This document shows positions 10,128 to 19,559 of a stretch of 64,000 nucleotides of DNA, in pieces. The position numbers and the translations under genes are program-made. This DNA comes from Caulobacter sp. (lineage in GTDB: Bacteria > Pseudomonadota > Alphaproteobacteria > Caulobacterales > Caulobacteraceae): assembly GCA_030680355.1 (NCBI GenBank), contig JAUXVF010000022.1:204744-268743 (forward strand). The letters run 5' to 3'. Each line of letters begins with the position of its first letter. Positions within the stretch are counted from its first letter, which is position 1. The notes beneath the pieces were generated by a model. The model worked only from the letters and a program-made list of their open reading frames with translations, was not told the DNA's origin and did no database searches.

Positions 10128-10969
10128 GCTTGCGGTCCGATGACGAGGGTCGGCACGCCGCCGGGGGCGTCCTTGACGGTGAAGACGGCGGTGCCGGGCT
10201 TGCGGCCGGTGCGGATGTCCGAGACCTGGACGCCGGCCGCAGACATGCGCGCGTGGGCGGCGGGGATGTCGGCGACACGCCAGGACAGGCCCCAGATCGC
10301 GTCCGGGCCGTCGGAGACCCCGGCCTTGAGGTCATGGGCGATCTCGACCACCAGGTCGCCGACCCGGAAGAACATCAGGCGCGTCCCCCAGTCGGGGTTG
10401 GAGCGGTCGAGCTTCATGTCGAGGTTCAGCCGCGCGCCATAGAGGGCGGCGGCGCGTTCGGGGTCGGGGGTGTTGATCACGACATGGTCGAGGCCGGTGA
10501 CCGGGGCCTCTCCGGCCTCGGCCTGCGGCCAGGGTGCGGCGTCAGGCCTGTTCTCGACCAGGATCAGGTTGGCGCCATGGGTCGACCTGGTGCGCAGGGC
10601 GGCCGTGACCCATTCCCGGGTCGCGCCGGTGTCGGGGTTGGTCGAGACCTCGGCCCGCTCATAGGTGGGAACCGCCAGCCGCTCGAGCCGCTTGCGTTCG
10701 GCGGCCAGGTCGGGCGTGCTGAAGGACAGGGCCCACAGGCCCTCGCCATGGCTGGCGATGCGGGCGCGGATGCCGTCGCCGACCGCGCCCTCGCCGGTCG
10801 GGGCGATGACGTCGAGGGCGGTGTTGCCCAGCTGGAACCAGGCATGGCTGGCGCCGTGCATCGTCCCGCGCCAGTTCGGCGTGCGCCCCAGCAGCCGGCT
10901 GTAGCCGGCCTCGGCGGCGTCCAGGTCGCTCACCACCATGGCGATATGGTCGAGGGCGTTGATGGTCAC
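10124..10969 (-). CDS. Double VOC (glyoxalase-like) domain protein inside the leu operon
   Basis: A 281-residue protein starting at GTG 10969. The N-terminal half ([20 protein letters not shown] onward) is a Glyoxalase_3-like vicinal oxygen chelate module. The second half begins [21 protein letters not shown] and is another VOC unit ending in PTLVIGPQA. Metal-ligand candidates are the histidine of each LDH motif and later glutamates such as LVVEIAHD. The GTG overlaps the leuC stop and its own stop overlaps the leuD ATG, each by four bases. The substrate is unknown; detoxification of a reactive pathway by-product is a guess from context. Confidence 0.85.
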   Translation of the reverse strand: MTINALDHIAMVVSDLDAAEAGYSRLLGRTPNWRGTMHGASHAWFQLGNTALDVIAPTGEGAVGDGIRARIASHGEGLWALSFSTPDLAAERKRLERLAVPTYERAEVSTNPDTGATREWVTAALRTRSTHGANLILVENRPDAAPWPQAEAGEAPVTGLDHVVINTPDPERAAALYGARLNLDMKLDRSNPDWGTRLMFFRVGDLVVEIAHDLKAGVSDGPDAIWGLSWRVADIPAAHARMSAAGVQVSDIRTGRKPGTAVFTVKDAPGGVPTLVIGPQA

Positions 10970-12390
10970 AGGAAGTCCCTGACATCGACGATATGGCCGG
11001 CGATCGCCGCCGCCACGGCCATGGCCGGGCTCATCAGATGGGTGCGGCCGCCGCGGCCCTGACGGCCCTCGAAATTGCGGTTGCTGGTCGAGGCGCAGCG
11101 CTCGCCCGGCGCCAGGCGGTCGGGGTTCATGCCCAGGCACATCGAACAGCCCGGCTCGCGCCAGTCGAAGCCGACGGCCTTGAAGATGGCGTCCAGCCCC
11201 TCGGCCTCGGCCTGTTCCTTGACCAGGCCCGAGCCCGGCACGACCATCGCCTTGACGTGGTCGGCGACCAGCCGGCCTTCCAGAAAGGCCTGCTGGGCCA
11301 CGGCGGCGGCGGCGCGCAGGTCCTCGATGCGGCTGTTGGTGCAGCTGCCGATGAACACCCGGTCGATACGCGCCTCGGTGATCGGCTGGCCGGCGGTCAG
11401 GCCCATGTAGTCCAGAGCCCGTTCAACGGCGGCCCGCTTGTCGGGGGTGGCGAAGTCGGCGGGCACGGGCACGGTCCCGGTGATCGGCACCACGTCCTCG
11501 GGGCTGGTGCCCCAGGTCACGGTCGGGGCGATCGCGGCCCCGTCCAGCACCACCTCGCGGTCGAAGACGGCGTCGGCGTCCGTGAAGAAGGTCTTCCAGT
11601 AGTCGACCGCCATGTCCCAGGCCTCGCCTTGCGGGGCGGCGGGCTTGCCATCCAGATAGGCGAAGGTCTTGTCGTCTGGGGCCACCAGCCCGGCGCGGGC
11701 GCCGCCCTCGATGGTCAGGTTGCAGAGGGTCATGCGGCCCTCCATCGACAGGGCCCGTACGGCCTCGCCGGCGAACTCGATGACCTGGCCGGTGCCGCCG
11801 GCGGTGCCGATCTCGCCGATGATGGCCAGGGCCATGTCCTTGGCCGTGACGCCGGGCGACAAGGCGCCGTTCACCGTCACCCGCATGTTCTTCGACTTCT
11901 TCTGGCGCAGGGTCTGACTGGCCAGGACGTGTTCGACCTCGCTGGTGCCGATGCCCTGGGCCAGGGCCCCGAAGGCGCCATGGGTCGAGGTGTGGCTGTC
12001 GCCGCAGACGATGGTCATGCCCGGCTGGGTGCGGCCCTGTTCGGGGCCGACGACATGGACGATGCCGTTGCGGATGTCGCCCATGGGGAAGAATTCGATG
12101 CCGGCGTCGGCGACATTGCGGGCCAGGGTCTGCAGCTGCAGACGGGCCTCCTCATCGGCGACGGCGTCGACGCCCAGGGCCTGACCCTCGGTCGGCACAT
12201 TGTGGTCGGCCACGGCCAGGGTGCGGTCGGGGCGGCGCACCTTGCGCCCCTCGGCGCGCAGGCCGGCGAAGGCCTGCGGCGTGGTCACCTCATGGATGAG
12301 ATGCAGGTCGATGTAGAGGATCGCCTCCCCGGCGTCCTCCGCCACCAGATGAGCGTCCCAGATCTTGTCGTAGAGTGTCTTGCCGGCCAT
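10966..12390 (-). CDS. leuC: 3-isopropylmalate dehydratase, large subunit
   Basis: Aconitase-superfamily subunit carrying the 4Fe-4S cluster of isopropylmalate isomerase. The sequence begins [16 protein letters not shown], has [35 protein letters not shown] and [10 protein letters not shown], which supply the three cluster cysteines. I chose the ATG at 12390 because MAGKTLYDK aligns with LeuC N-termini; an in-frame ATG at 12399 is also possible. It is the first gene of the leuC-VOC-leuD-ABM-leuB-ecsC transcript and is divergent from a GFA-family gene with about 70 bases between. Confidence 0.97.
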   Translation of the reverse strand: MAGKTLYDKIWDAHLVAEDAGEAILYIDLHLIHEVTTPQAFAGLRAEGRKVRRPDRTLAVADHNVPTEGQALGVDAVADEEARLQLQTLARNVADAGIEFFPMGDIRNGIVHVVGPEQGRTQPGMTIVCGDSHTSTHGAFGALAQGIGTSEVEHVLASQTLRQKKSKNMRVTVNGALSPGVTAKDMALAIIGEIGTAGGTGQVIEFAGEAVRALSMEGRMTLCNLTIEGGARAGLVAPDDKTFAYLDGKPAAPQGEAWDMAVDYWKTFFTDADAVFDREVVLDGAAIAPTVTWGTSPEDVVPITGTVPVPADFATPDKRAAVERALDYMGLTAGQPITEARIDRVFIGSCTNSRIEDLRAAAAVAQQAFLEGRLVADHVKAMVVPGSGLVKEQAEAEGLDAIFKAVGFDWREPGCSMCLGMNPDRLAPGERCASTSNRNFEGRQGRGGRTHLMSPAMAVAAAIAGHIVDVRDFL

Positions 12391-12460
12391 GCCCGGCATG
12401 TAGGGCGGCCTGTGCCCTTTCGTCTAGTCCGACGCGGTCGCAGCAGGCATGATCTTGCCC

Positions 12461-12868
12461 ATGAACACACAGATCCTCAGCGGCGGCTGCCACTGCGGCC
12501 AGCTGCGGTACACGGTGACGGGCGAGCCCCTGAACGTGATGATTTGCCATTGCGACAGCTGCAAGAAGGTCACCGGCCAGCCGTTCTTCGCCCGCGCCGT
12601 GTTCCCGGCCAATGCGGTCAGCATCACCGGCGAGATGGCCGTTTATCCTTCGTCCAGCGAGATCACCCGCCGTTTCTGCCCGATCTGCGGCTCGACCGTA
12701 TTCGCCCAGCGCCGGACCATGCTCGACCGCGTGTCGGTGACCCTGGGCAGCCTTGATGACCCCAACGCCCTGCCGCCAACGGCCCACATGTTCGCCAGTC
12801 GGATGGTCGACTGGCTCAAGCCCGATGACGGCCTTCCCAGACACGAAGCGTTTCCACCACCCGGGTGA
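12461..12868 (+). CDS. GFA/CENP-V-family zinc protein
   Basis: A 135-residue protein with the cysteine pattern of the GFA (glutathione-dependent formaldehyde-activating-like) domain: GGCHCGQLRY near the N-terminus, ICHCDSCKKVTG in the middle and RFCPICGSTVF later. These would bind two zinc ions. Most family members have no proven activity and the formaldehyde link is weak. I chose the ATG at 12461 because the homology starts there; an ATG at 12449 is in frame. It precedes the enoyl-CoA hydratase gene by about 80 bases. Confidence 0.9.
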   Translation: MNTQILSGGCHCGQLRYTVTGEPLNVMICHCDSCKKVTGQPFFARAVFPANAVSITGEMAVYPSSSEITRRFCPICGSTVFAQRRTMLDRVSVTLGSLDDPNALPPTAHMFASRMVDWLKPDDGLPRHEAFPPPG

Positions 12869-12949
12869 CGCCACGGCGCCGTTGAAGGCGCGGACGGTCG
12901 GCCGCATCATCGCGCCGAACGCGCCGTCCGAGCGCGACGGGAGCCACGC

Positions 12950-13741
12950 ATGAGCGACGAGACCGTCACCTACGCGGTCGCCGACCATATCGCGACCATC
13001 ACCCTCAACCGGCCGGCCCAGCGCAACGCGCTGAACTGGGACGCCTACGACCGGCTGGAAAAAGCCCTGCGCCGGGCGGTGACCGACGTTGACGTCCGCT
13101 GCGTGATCGTCACCGGCGCCGACCCGGCCTTCTGCTCCGGCGATGACGTGCGCGAGATCATGGCCGGGCCGAAGGCCGTGTCCGCCGACACCACGCCGGT
13201 GGTCCGCCACCGGCCGACGCCGGCGGCCATGGCGGCGCTGGAGTGCGACAAGCCGATGATCGCGGCGGTCAACGGCGCGGCCATCGGCTGGGGCATGGAG
13301 CTGGCCCTCTACGCCGATATCCGCCTCGCCTCTGAGCAGGCGAAATTCAGCGAGATGTTCATCAAGCGCGGTCTTGTCTGCGACGTGGGCGGCTTCTACC
13401 GCCTGCCGTCGATCGTCGGCCCGGCCAAGGCCGCCGAGCTGCTGTTTACCGGCGATGTCATCGACGCCGCCGAAGCCCTGCGCATCGGTCTGGTCAGCGA
13501 GGTGACGCCGCACGCCGAGCTGTTGCCGAAGGCCCGGGCCCTGGCCGCCCGCATCGCGGTCAATCCGCCGCTGGCCCTGCGCTACATGAAGGAAGGTCTG
13601 CGCCGCGGAACCTGTGGCGACCCCCGCGACCTTGGCGGCTGGGCCATCGAGACCATCCGGGCCCTGATGAAGACCGAGGATCACAAGGAGGGGGTGGCGA
13701 GTTTCCTGGAGAAGCGGGATCCGGTGTTCAGGGGGCGGTGA
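12950..13741 (+). CDS. Enoyl-CoA hydratase/isomerase family protein
   Basis: Crotonase-fold protein of 263 residues. It has the N-terminal ITLNRPAQRNALNWD block, the oxyanion-hole segment AFCSGDDVREIM around residue 60, and the VNGAAIGWGMELALYADIRLAS helix around residue 105. Further family blocks are FSEMFIKRGLVCDVGGFYRLP and AAEALRIGLVSEV. It likely acts on a CoA thioester in fatty acid or aromatic/branched-chain breakdown; the exact substrate cannot be read from the sequence. The ATG is preceded by GGGAG. A family A repeat follows. Confidence 0.92.
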   Translation: MSDETVTYAVADHIATITLNRPAQRNALNWDAYDRLEKALRRAVTDVDVRCVIVTGADPAFCSGDDVREIMAGPKAVSADTTPVVRHRPTPAAMAALECDKPMIAAVNGAAIGWGMELALYADIRLASEQAKFSEMFIKRGLVCDVGGFYRLPSIVGPAKAAELLFTGDVIDAAEALRIGLVSEVTPHAELLPKARALAARIAVNPPLALRYMKEGLRRGTCGDPRDLGGWAIETIRALMKTEDHKEGVASFLEKRDPVFRGR

Positions 13742-13746
13742 GGGCC

Positions 13747-13859
13747 TGCGTGCTTCGACACGCGCTCTTCGAGCGCTGCTCAGCATGACTGGGACTATTG
13801 AACCTCACCTCTCGAAGTCATCCTGAGCAGGCCCCGCAGGGGCCGTCTCGAAGGATGCA
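13747..13859. repeat. Compound inverted repeat, family A copy 1
   Basis: The left arm reads TGCGTGCTTCGACACGCG, a small hairpin, GCTGCTCAGCATGAC. The right arm is its inverted relative: GTCATCCTGAGCAG, a different hairpin, GTCTCGAAGGATGCA. It fills the space between the convergent enoyl-CoA hydratase and rplS genes. The same arms recur at 26335, 37261, 38004 and 39190. Confidence 0.85.
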
Positions 13860-13876
13860 CCCTCGCGCCGCGCAAC

Positions 13877-13907
13877 GAAAAAGCCCCGAACCTTGCGATC
13901 CGGGGCT
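13877..13907 (-). terminator. Rho-independent terminator of the trmD-rplS operon
   Basis: Stem AGCCCCG / CGGGGCT with a 12-base loop, read on the minus strand and followed by TTTTTCGTTG. It lies 30 bases after the rplS stop and meets all criteria of an intrinsic terminator. Confidence 0.88.
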
Positions 13908-13936
13908 CGATCTTTTCAGCAGAAGCCGAAGGAGTC

Positions 13937-14332
13937 CTACTCCTCGACGACGACCTTTTCCTTGCGGGCGGTCTGGCGTTCGGCGATGCGGGCCGACTTG
14001 CCGCGACGATCGCGCAGGTAATAGAGCTTGGCGCGACGGACGACGCCGCGACGTTTGACTTCGATGCTGTCGATCATCGGCGACATGATCGGGAAAACCC
14101 GCTCGACGCCTTCGCCGAAGCTGATCTTGCGGACCGTGAAGCTCTCGTGGAGGCCCGAACCCTGACGGGCGATGCAGACGCCCTCATAGGCCTGAACGCG
14201 CTCGCGCTCGCCTTCCTTGATCTTGACGTTGACCCGGACGGTGTCGCCGGGCTGGAAATCGGGGGTGGCGCGAACTTCGGCGAGACGGGCGGTCTCTTCC
14301 TGCTCGAGTTCGGCGATGATGTTCTTGGCCAT
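13937..14332 (-). CDS. rplS: 50S ribosomal protein L19
   Basis: Large-subunit protein at the 30S-50S interface. The 131-residue sequence contains [37 protein letters not shown] L19 blocks (residues about 26-58), [17 protein letters not shown] and [17 protein letters not shown]. The C-terminus has a short charged extension ([13 protein letters not shown]). The ATG at 14332 lies four bases after the trmD stop, so the two are cotranscribed. In most bacteria this gene closes the rpsP-rimM-trmD-rplS operon. Confidence 0.98.
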   Translation of the reverse strand: MAKNIIAELEQEETARLAEVRATPDFQPGDTVRVNVKIKEGERERVQAYEGVCIARQGSGLHESFTVRKISFGEGVERVFPIMSPMIDSIEVKRRGVVRRAKLYYLRDRRGKSARIAERQTARKEKVVVEE

Positions 14333-14336
14333 CGTT

Positions 14337-15071
14337 TCAGTCCTTCTTGTTTCGTTGGGCTTGAACGCCCTTTGGTTGTCGGTTGGCGAGGTAACGGTCC
14401 CAGAGATCGGGCCGCTGCTCGCGGGTCGTCGTCTCACGCATCGTCTGCCGCCATTGAGCAACCTTCTTGTGGTCGCCGCCCAGCAGCACCTCGGGAATGT
14501 CGTGACCCTCGAACGTCCGCGGCCGTGTGTACTGCGGATGTTCGAGGAGACCGTCCTCGAAGCTTTCTTCACTCAGTGAGGCCGCCTGACCCAGAACTCC
14601 CGGGACCAGTCGGACGCACGCCTCGATCGCCACCATCGCCGCCGCCTCGCCACCGGCCAGGACCGCGTCTCCAACGGAGACCTCCTCGAACCCCCGGGCG
14701 TCGAGCACCCGCTGGTCCACCCCCTCGAACCGGCCGCAGAGGACGATGATCCCCGGCGTCTCGGCCCACTGTTTCACCCGCGCCTGGGTCAGGGGCCGAC
14801 CCCGGGCGCTCATATACAAAAGCGGCCGTCCCCGGGCGTCGACACTGTCGATAGCCGCCGCGATCACGTCCGCCTTCATTACCTGTCCAGGACCGCCACC
14901 CGCGGGGGTGTCGTCGAGGAAGCCGCGCTTATCCTTGGAAAAGTCGCGAATGTCTACTGTTTCGAGCCGCCACAGATCCTGCTCGCGCCAGGCCGTTCCG
15001 ATCAACGAAACGCCGAGCGGGCCGGGGAAGGCTTCGGGGAACATGGTCAGGACGGTGGCGGTGAACGGCAT
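14337..15071 (-). CDS. trmD: tRNA (guanine-N1)-methyltransferase
   Basis: SPOUT methyltransferase that makes m1G37 in tRNAs with a G at position 36, preventing +1 frameshifts. The 244-residue protein starts [17 protein letters not shown]. It has the trefoil-knot SAM-binding segments around [17 protein letters not shown] and [17 protein letters not shown], and ends with the [21 protein letters not shown] block. I took the ATG at 15071, where homology begins. The open frame continues upstream but only as a shadow of the opposite-strand gene. It is separated from rimM by about 4.5 kb of unrelated genes. Confidence 0.97.
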   Translation of the reverse strand: MPFTATVLTMFPEAFPGPLGVSLIGTAWREQDLWRLETVDIRDFSKDKRGFLDDTPAGGGPGQVMKADVIAAAIDSVDARGRPLLYMSARGRPLTQARVKQWAETPGIIVLCGRFEGVDQRVLDARGFEEVSVGDAVLAGGEAAAMVAIEACVRLVPGVLGQAASLSEESFEDGLLEHPQYTRPRTFEGHDIPEVLLGGDHKKVAQWRQTMRETTTREQRPDLWDRYLANRQPKGVQAQRNKKD

Positions 15072-15239
15072 GGGGGCTCGGGTGGCGGAAGTCTGGAACC
15101 TGGCGTCATGCTGGTTCCGGTGAGTCTTGGTCTTCCATACCATCCAGCGCCTCCGGCCGATGCCCAGTGGATCAGATTTCCATGGCAGCCCGTCAATTAG
15201 GCGGGGCAAGCTGGGGCATTCACTCTGGAGGCTTCGACG

Positions 15240-16211
15240 ATGGCGCTGCTGGCCTGGCTCATCTTTATTCCGTTGCAGATCCTGTGGCTGCCGTTGTCGA
15301 TCCTCGGAGCCCTGTGGGTCGCCTACAAACAGATCGGGGTGAGCAAGAGGCTCGGGCTGTCGCAGACGGCGGTGGAAATCATCAACGGGCGCTGGACCGC
15401 CGATGTCTTCGGCCTGCGGAAGGACACGGCGTCCCGACGGCTGGCCGGCAAGCTGCCCAACAACTCGGTGCCGGGTCTGGGTCTCGCCCTGTTTCCACTG
15501 ATGGTCGCCCGGTTGATCGCGGGGCGGCCGATCCTCTATCCGCTGCTGCCCGACGACGCCCGGGCCGGCATCGCCAACATGGTCTTCAACCGCACGGCGC
15601 GGTTCGACAGCCTGATCGCGGCCAACGCCGCCGACGCTGGTCAGCTTGTGGTTCTTGGCGCCGGCCTCGACACCCGTTGCTACGGCCCGCTGGCCCGCCC
15701 GGGTCTGGCGATGTTCGAGCTCGACCAGACCGCCAACCAGCGCGCCAAGCGCAAGGCGGTGAAGCGGGCCGGCCTGAACGCCGCTGATGTCCGCTACATC
15801 GAGGTGGATTTCGCCCTGCCGCAGTGGATCGCCTCGCTCACGGCCTCGGACTACGACCCGTCGCTGAAGACGGTTTTCCTCTGGGAGGGCGTCACCCTTT
15901 ATCTGACCGAGGCGGATGTGCGCGCCACCCTGGCGGCGCTCAAGGCCAACGCCGCCCCGGGCAGCGTGGTTCTGCTCGATCTCTATGCGACGCGGTTCAT
16001 CGACACCCTTGGCAAGGGCGCGACGGGAAAGACCCTGCAGGCGACAGGAGAGGGTATGGGCTTTGGGCTGGACTTTTCCGGTGATGCGGAGGGCGTGCTG
16101 AAGGCCTTCGCCGACTCGGCGGGGCTGAGGCTCGACCGCCACTATTTCCTCGGCTTGGCGAGCAGGAACGGCGCCTTCATGGTCGTCGCCGAGCTGGTGG
16201 TCGGGACCTGA
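15240..16211 (+). CDS. SAM-dependent methyltransferase, leucine carboxyl methyltransferase (LCM/PPM) family
   Basis: A 323-residue protein with one or two N-terminal hydrophobic segments ([20 protein letters not shown]), followed by a class I methyltransferase domain. The SAM-binding loop is [13 protein letters not shown] around residue 137, with the acidic strand [13 protein letters not shown]. The [16 protein letters not shown] block is typical of the LCM-like family of bacterial methyltransferases. The substrate is not known. GGAGG lies upstream of the ATG. It is divergent from trmD and begins the block that splits the ribosomal operon. Confidence 0.88.
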   Translation: MALLAWLIFIPLQILWLPLSILGALWVAYKQIGVSKRLGLSQTAVEIINGRWTADVFGLRKDTASRRLAGKLPNNSVPGLGLALFPLMVARLIAGRPILYPLLPDDARAGIANMVFNRTARFDSLIAANAADAGQLVVLGAGLDTRCYGPLARPGLAMFELDQTANQRAKRKAVKRAGLNAADVRYIEVDFALPQWIASLTASDYDPSLKTVFLWEGVTLYLTEADVRATLAALKANAAPGSVVLLDLYATRFIDTLGKGATGKTLQATGEGMGFGLDFSGDAEGVLKAFADSAGLRLDRHYFLGLASRNGAFMVVAELVVGT

Positions 16212-16317
16212 AGGCCGGCGCGATTGCGGGCCCGTGGGCGTCCGGCGATCCAGGGGCGACGATCCGCCCCTCCGGCTCCCGCTTGCCGAGACATTCCCAC
16301 CGGCCTATTCGACCCCC

Positions 16318-17169
16318 ATGCAAGAGACTGAAAACCTGATCGAGACCCTGAAGCTCGAGCGACTCGAGATGAACCTGTTCCGGGGGGTGTCGCCCAACGA
16401 CGGCTTCCCGCGGATCTTCGGCGGCTTCGTCATCGCCCAGGCCCTGCTGGCGGCCTATGAAACCGTGCCCGACCGGGTCTGTCACAGTATCCACGCCTAT
16501 TTCATCCGGCCGGGCGATGTGTCCATTCCGGTGATCTATGAGGTCGACCGTTCGCGCGACGGCGGCAGTTTCACCACCCGCCGGGTCATCGCCATCCAGA
16601 ACGGCAAACAGATCTTCAATCTCGCCGCCTCCTTCCAGGTGCCGGAGGAAGGCCTCGACTACCAGTCGACCATGCCGGCCCACGAAACGCCCGAGTCGGT
16701 GGCGACCGAGATGGAACAGGCCCTGGCCAACAACAAGGACATGCCGTCGGCGATGATCGAGCATATGAAGCGCCGTCCGGTCGACGTGCGCTGGCCCGAT
16801 CCGCAGAACATGTTCAAACCGGTTCCCAAGCCGCCGCGCAAACAGGTCTGGCTGCGGGCCAAGGCCCCGATCGGCGACAGCATCAAGCTGCAGCAGGCGG
16901 CCCTGGCCTACGCCTCGGACATGGCCTTCATGGAGACCGCCCTGCGCGTGCACGGCGTCACCTGGCGTACGCCGGGCCTGCAGTCGGCCAGCCTTGACCA
17001 CGCCATGTGGTTCCACCGCCCGAGCAATTTCAACGACTGGCACCTGTTCGACCAGGACTGCCCGAGCACGTCGCAGGGGCGCGGTTTCATCCGTGGCGAG
17101 ATGTACACCCAGGACGGCCATCTGGCGGCCAGCGTCGCCCAGGAATGCCTGATGCGGCTGAAAACCTAG
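16318..17169 (+). CDS. tesB: Acyl-CoA thioesterase II
   Basis: Double hot-dog protein of 283 residues that hydrolyses acyl-CoA to free acid and CoA. Visible TesB blocks are NLFRGVSPNDG, RIFGGFVIAQALLAA, HSIHAYFIRPGDVSIPVIYEV and, near the end, LDHAMWFHRPSNFNDWHLFDQD, including the aspartate-centred active-site region of the second hot dog. I placed the start at ATG 16318 because the N-terminal homology begins there. The 3' end overlaps the convergent S41-like gene by four bases. Confidence 0.95.
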   Translation: MQETENLIETLKLERLEMNLFRGVSPNDGFPRIFGGFVIAQALLAAYETVPDRVCHSIHAYFIRPGDVSIPVIYEVDRSRDGGSFTTRRVIAIQNGKQIFNLAASFQVPEEGLDYQSTMPAHETPESVATEMEQALANNKDMPSAMIEHMKRRPVDVRWPDPQNMFKPVPKPPRKQVWLRAKAPIGDSIKLQQAALAYASDMAFMETALRVHGVTWRTPGLQSASLDHAMWFHRPSNFNDWHLFDQDCPSTSQGRGFIRGEMYTQDGHLAASVAQECLMRLKT

Positions 17170-17735
17170 CCGCCCCGGAACGCTGACGACAGAGCCCGCC
17201 GCCAGGCCAGGATCAGGGCGTTGTCGCCGCTGACGATGGCGCCCCGCCCGGCCATTCTCAGATCATAGGCCAGCGCCTGGGCCGCCAGGGCTGAGTTTGG
17301 CGCGATCAGCACGAACACCGGCGCTTCGGGATAGTGGGGACCGCCATCGGGCGCCGTCGCCCGGCCGGTCCAGCGCGTCAGCGTGACGCCGTCCCGGCTC
17401 CGGCAAAGGGTGGCCATCGGAATCGGCCGCCAGGTCAGATGGCCGAGCAGGAGCGCGTCGGCCTCGCCGCCGGGGTGGTCGCGCAGGTCGAGGATCAGGG
17501 CCCGGCTGTCGGCCAGATCGGCGAGGGCGACATCCAGCGCCGCGGCGCTCAGGCCCGAAGGGTTCAGGACCCCGACGCCGCCGGGGAGCCGCCCGACCGC
17601 CGCCAGGGCCTCCAGGGCGGGGGTCTGGAAATCAGTGGGGGCAAGAGCCGGCATCGGCGGCGCGACGAGCCACAGCGCCAGCGCGGGGGCCGGAGGGGCT
17701 GGGGCGATTGACGGGTCCAGATCGTGGCGTTGCAC
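17166..17735 (-). CDS. Degenerate S41 (tail-specific protease-like) domain protein
   Basis: A 189-residue protein that looks like the core of an S41 peptidase: ALILDLRDHPGGEADALLLGHL resembles the conserved LDLRxNxGG region, and APVFVLIAPNSALAAQALAYDL resembles the strand and helix carrying the nucleophile. In active members this helix reads T-F-S-A-A-E-E-F-A-Y; here it is S-A-L-A-A-Q-A-L-A-Y, so the serine is replaced by leucine and the glutamate by glutamine. There is no PDZ domain and no clear signal peptide. I read it as a catalytically dead relative or a decayed gene fragment; the match is by eye. Confidence 0.55.
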   Translation of the reverse strand: MQRHDLDPSIAPAPPAPALALWLVAPPMPALAPTDFQTPALEALAAVGRLPGGVGVLNPSGLSAAALDVALADLADSRALILDLRDHPGGEADALLLGHLTWRPIPMATLCRSRDGVTLTRWTGRATAPDGGPHYPEAPVFVLIAPNSALAAQALAYDLRMAGRGAIVSGDNALILAWRRALSSAFRGG

Positions 17736-17867
17736 GGCGCGTCTCCTCTCATTGAGAAGAGGCTAGTCCCGCCGACCTGAACGACGCCGGGCGACCGTAG
17801 TTGTCTGGGCTTCATCTGGCGACAGCGGGCGCCGCCGCCGGATTGTTCGCCCCTCGAGGGTCCGCGC

Positions 17868-19370
17868 CTATTCGTAGACGAAGGCGGGGTCGTCGAGGTC
17901 GATGGCCGGCAGTTCGTCCTTCTCCAGCCAGTAGTCCTGGCTGTGCCGCCATTCGGGCTTGTCGCCGGCCTTGGGCAGCAGGTGCATGCCGCGCATCAGA
18001 TAGCCGGGGTTGAAGTTTTCCGGGTCCATCCAGGGTCCCAGCGACATGTCGCGGTCCTGCGGCCGCAGCGCCGGCGTCACCCGTTTGGCGCCCCTGGTCT
18101 TCATGTGGTTCAGCAGGCGGCAGACGAAGTCGCCGATCAGGTCGGCCCGCAGGGTCCAGCTGGCCCGGAAATAGCCGAACACCCAGATCAGGTTGGGCAC
18201 GCCGGTGAACATCATGCCGCGATAGGTGACCGTGTCAGCGAAGTTCAACGGCTTGCTGTCGATGGTGAAGGCGATGTCGCCCAGCACATTGAGGTCGAAG
18301 CCGGTGGCGGTGACGATGATGTCGGCCGCCAGTTCCTTGCCCGACTTCAGCAGGATGCCCTTTTCCGTGAACCGCTCGATTTCGTCGGTGACCACCGAGG
18401 CCTTGCCCGAGGTGATGCCCTGGAACAGGTCGCCGTCGGGCACGAAGGCGATACGCTGGCGCCAGGGGCGGTAGCTGGGCGTGAAGTCCTTCGCCACGGC
18501 TTCGTCGGAGCCGAGGAAGGCCTTCACCCCCTCGAGCAGCTCCTGTTTGACCACCTCCGGCTCCTCGATCGAGCGGCGGGTGAACAGGTCCTGATCATGC
18601 AACACCTTGCGGCGGACGATCTCGTGGATCCAGGTCTCGTCGATTTTCAGCTCGCGCAGCATGTCGGCCAGCTCGTTCTCGTTGCGGCCGGGAATGAAAT
18701 AGGTCGGCGAGCGCTGCAGCAGGGTGACGTGGCCGCAGTCGCCGGCGATGGCCGGCACCAGGGTCGCGGCGGTCGCGCCCGAGCCGATGACGACGACCGA
18801 CTTGCCCTTGTAGTCGAGGTCTTGCGGCCAGGTCTGGGGATGGACGATGCGCCCCTTGTAGTCGCCCATGCCCGGCCATTCGGGGGTGTAGCCCTTGGAA
18901 TGGCGGTAATAGCCCTGGCACATCCACAGGAAGTTGGTCGTGAACCGCGCCGTCTCGCCGGTGCCGGCGCGGGTCGCCTCGACGGTCCAGAGGTTGTCCT
19001 GGCTCGACCAGCTGGCCGAGGTGATCTGGTGGCCATAGCGGATATGACGGTCCAGATCGTCGTCGGCGATGACCTCGCCCATGTAGGTGAGGATCTCCTC
19101 GGCCGTGGCGATCGGGGTTCCGATCCAGGGCTTGAAGCGGTAGCCGAAGGTGTAGAGGTCGCTGTCCGACCGGATGCCCGGGTAGGTGTGGGTCGCCCAG
19201 GTGCCGCCGAACGTCTCCTGGGATTCGAGCACGACAAAGCTGGTCCCCGGCGACTGATGGGTCAGGTGCCAGGCGCCGCCGACGCCGGAAATGCCGGCTC
19301 CGACGATCAGGACATCGAAATGCTCGGTCTTCGACGCGGTCGGGCGGCTGAGGGTGTCGGTCATGGTCAT
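17868..19370 (-). CDS. Flavin-containing monooxygenase, EtaA-like Baeyer-Villiger type
   Basis: A 500-residue FAD/NADPH-dependent monooxygenase. The N-terminus has the FAD Rossmann loop VLIVGAGISGVGGAWHL, followed by ETFGGTWATHTYPGIRSDSD. A second Rossmann loop for NADPH is VVVIGSGATAATLVP around residue 190. The Baeyer-Villiger fingerprint appears as CQGYYRHSKGYTPEW, the form seen in the EtaA group rather than the classical FxGxxxHxxxW. Expected chemistry is oxygen insertion into ketones or sulfoxidation; the substrate is unknown. An FNR/FixK-type box lies 150 bases upstream. Confidence 0.9.
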   Translation of the reverse strand: MTMTDTLSRPTASKTEHFDVLIVGAGISGVGGAWHLTHQSPGTSFVVLESQETFGGTWATHTYPGIRSDSDLYTFGYRFKPWIGTPIATAEEILTYMGEVIADDDLDRHIRYGHQITSASWSSQDNLWTVEATRAGTGETARFTTNFLWMCQGYYRHSKGYTPEWPGMGDYKGRIVHPQTWPQDLDYKGKSVVVIGSGATAATLVPAIAGDCGHVTLLQRSPTYFIPGRNENELADMLRELKIDETWIHEIVRRKVLHDQDLFTRRSIEEPEVVKQELLEGVKAFLGSDEAVAKDFTPSYRPWRQRIAFVPDGDLFQGITSGKASVVTDEIERFTEKGILLKSGKELAADIIVTATGFDLNVLGDIAFTIDSKPLNFADTVTYRGMMFTGVPNLIWVFGYFRASWTLRADLIGDFVCRLLNHMKTRGAKRVTPALRPQDRDMSLGPWMDPENFNPGYLMRGMHLLPKAGDKPEWRHSQDYWLEKDELPAIDLDDPAFVYE

Positions 19371-19519
19371 GGCGGCGTTCGTCCCCGGGGCATGGCCGGC
19401 GGTTCCGAAAGAGCGCCCCGCCGTCCGCCCTTTGGGCGGTCCGGTGACTACGGGCGGACCTCGCGGCCGCGGCCTTATTTGTTACGCTTGATAACTTAGA
19501 CCGAGACTGGCCCGTATCG

Positions 19520-19533
19520 TTGATCAAGATCAA
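19520..19533. promoter_or_regulatory. FNR/FixK-type anaerobox
   Basis: TTGATCAAGATCAA matches TTGAT-N4-ATCAA exactly and so fits the consensus for FNR/FixK-family regulators. It lies between the start of the flavin monooxygenase gene (19370, minus strand) and the stop of rimM (19560), so the monooxygenase is the only gene it is positioned to control. About 25 bases closer to that gene is GTTACGCTTGATAAC, a second small inverted repeat (GTTA/TAAC, 19481-19495). Confidence 0.55.
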
Positions 19534-19559
19534 GGGGATTCACGCGCCTCGCGCGGGGT

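Noticed and set aside
12391..12460. Leucine leader peptide/attenuator upstream of leuC
   Set aside because: The gap to the divergent GFA gene is only about 70 bases and contains no leucine-rich small frame followed by a terminator.
14337..16142. A 601-codon open frame that would extend trmD far upstream
   Set aside because: TrmD homology begins at 15071; the upstream part is antisense to the methyltransferase gene and has no conserved sequence.
17868..19370. Horizontal acquisition of the trmD-rimM insertion block
   Set aside because: Base composition and codon use match the neighbours and there are no integrase, tRNA or direct repeat signs, so I report the split operon but not transfer.
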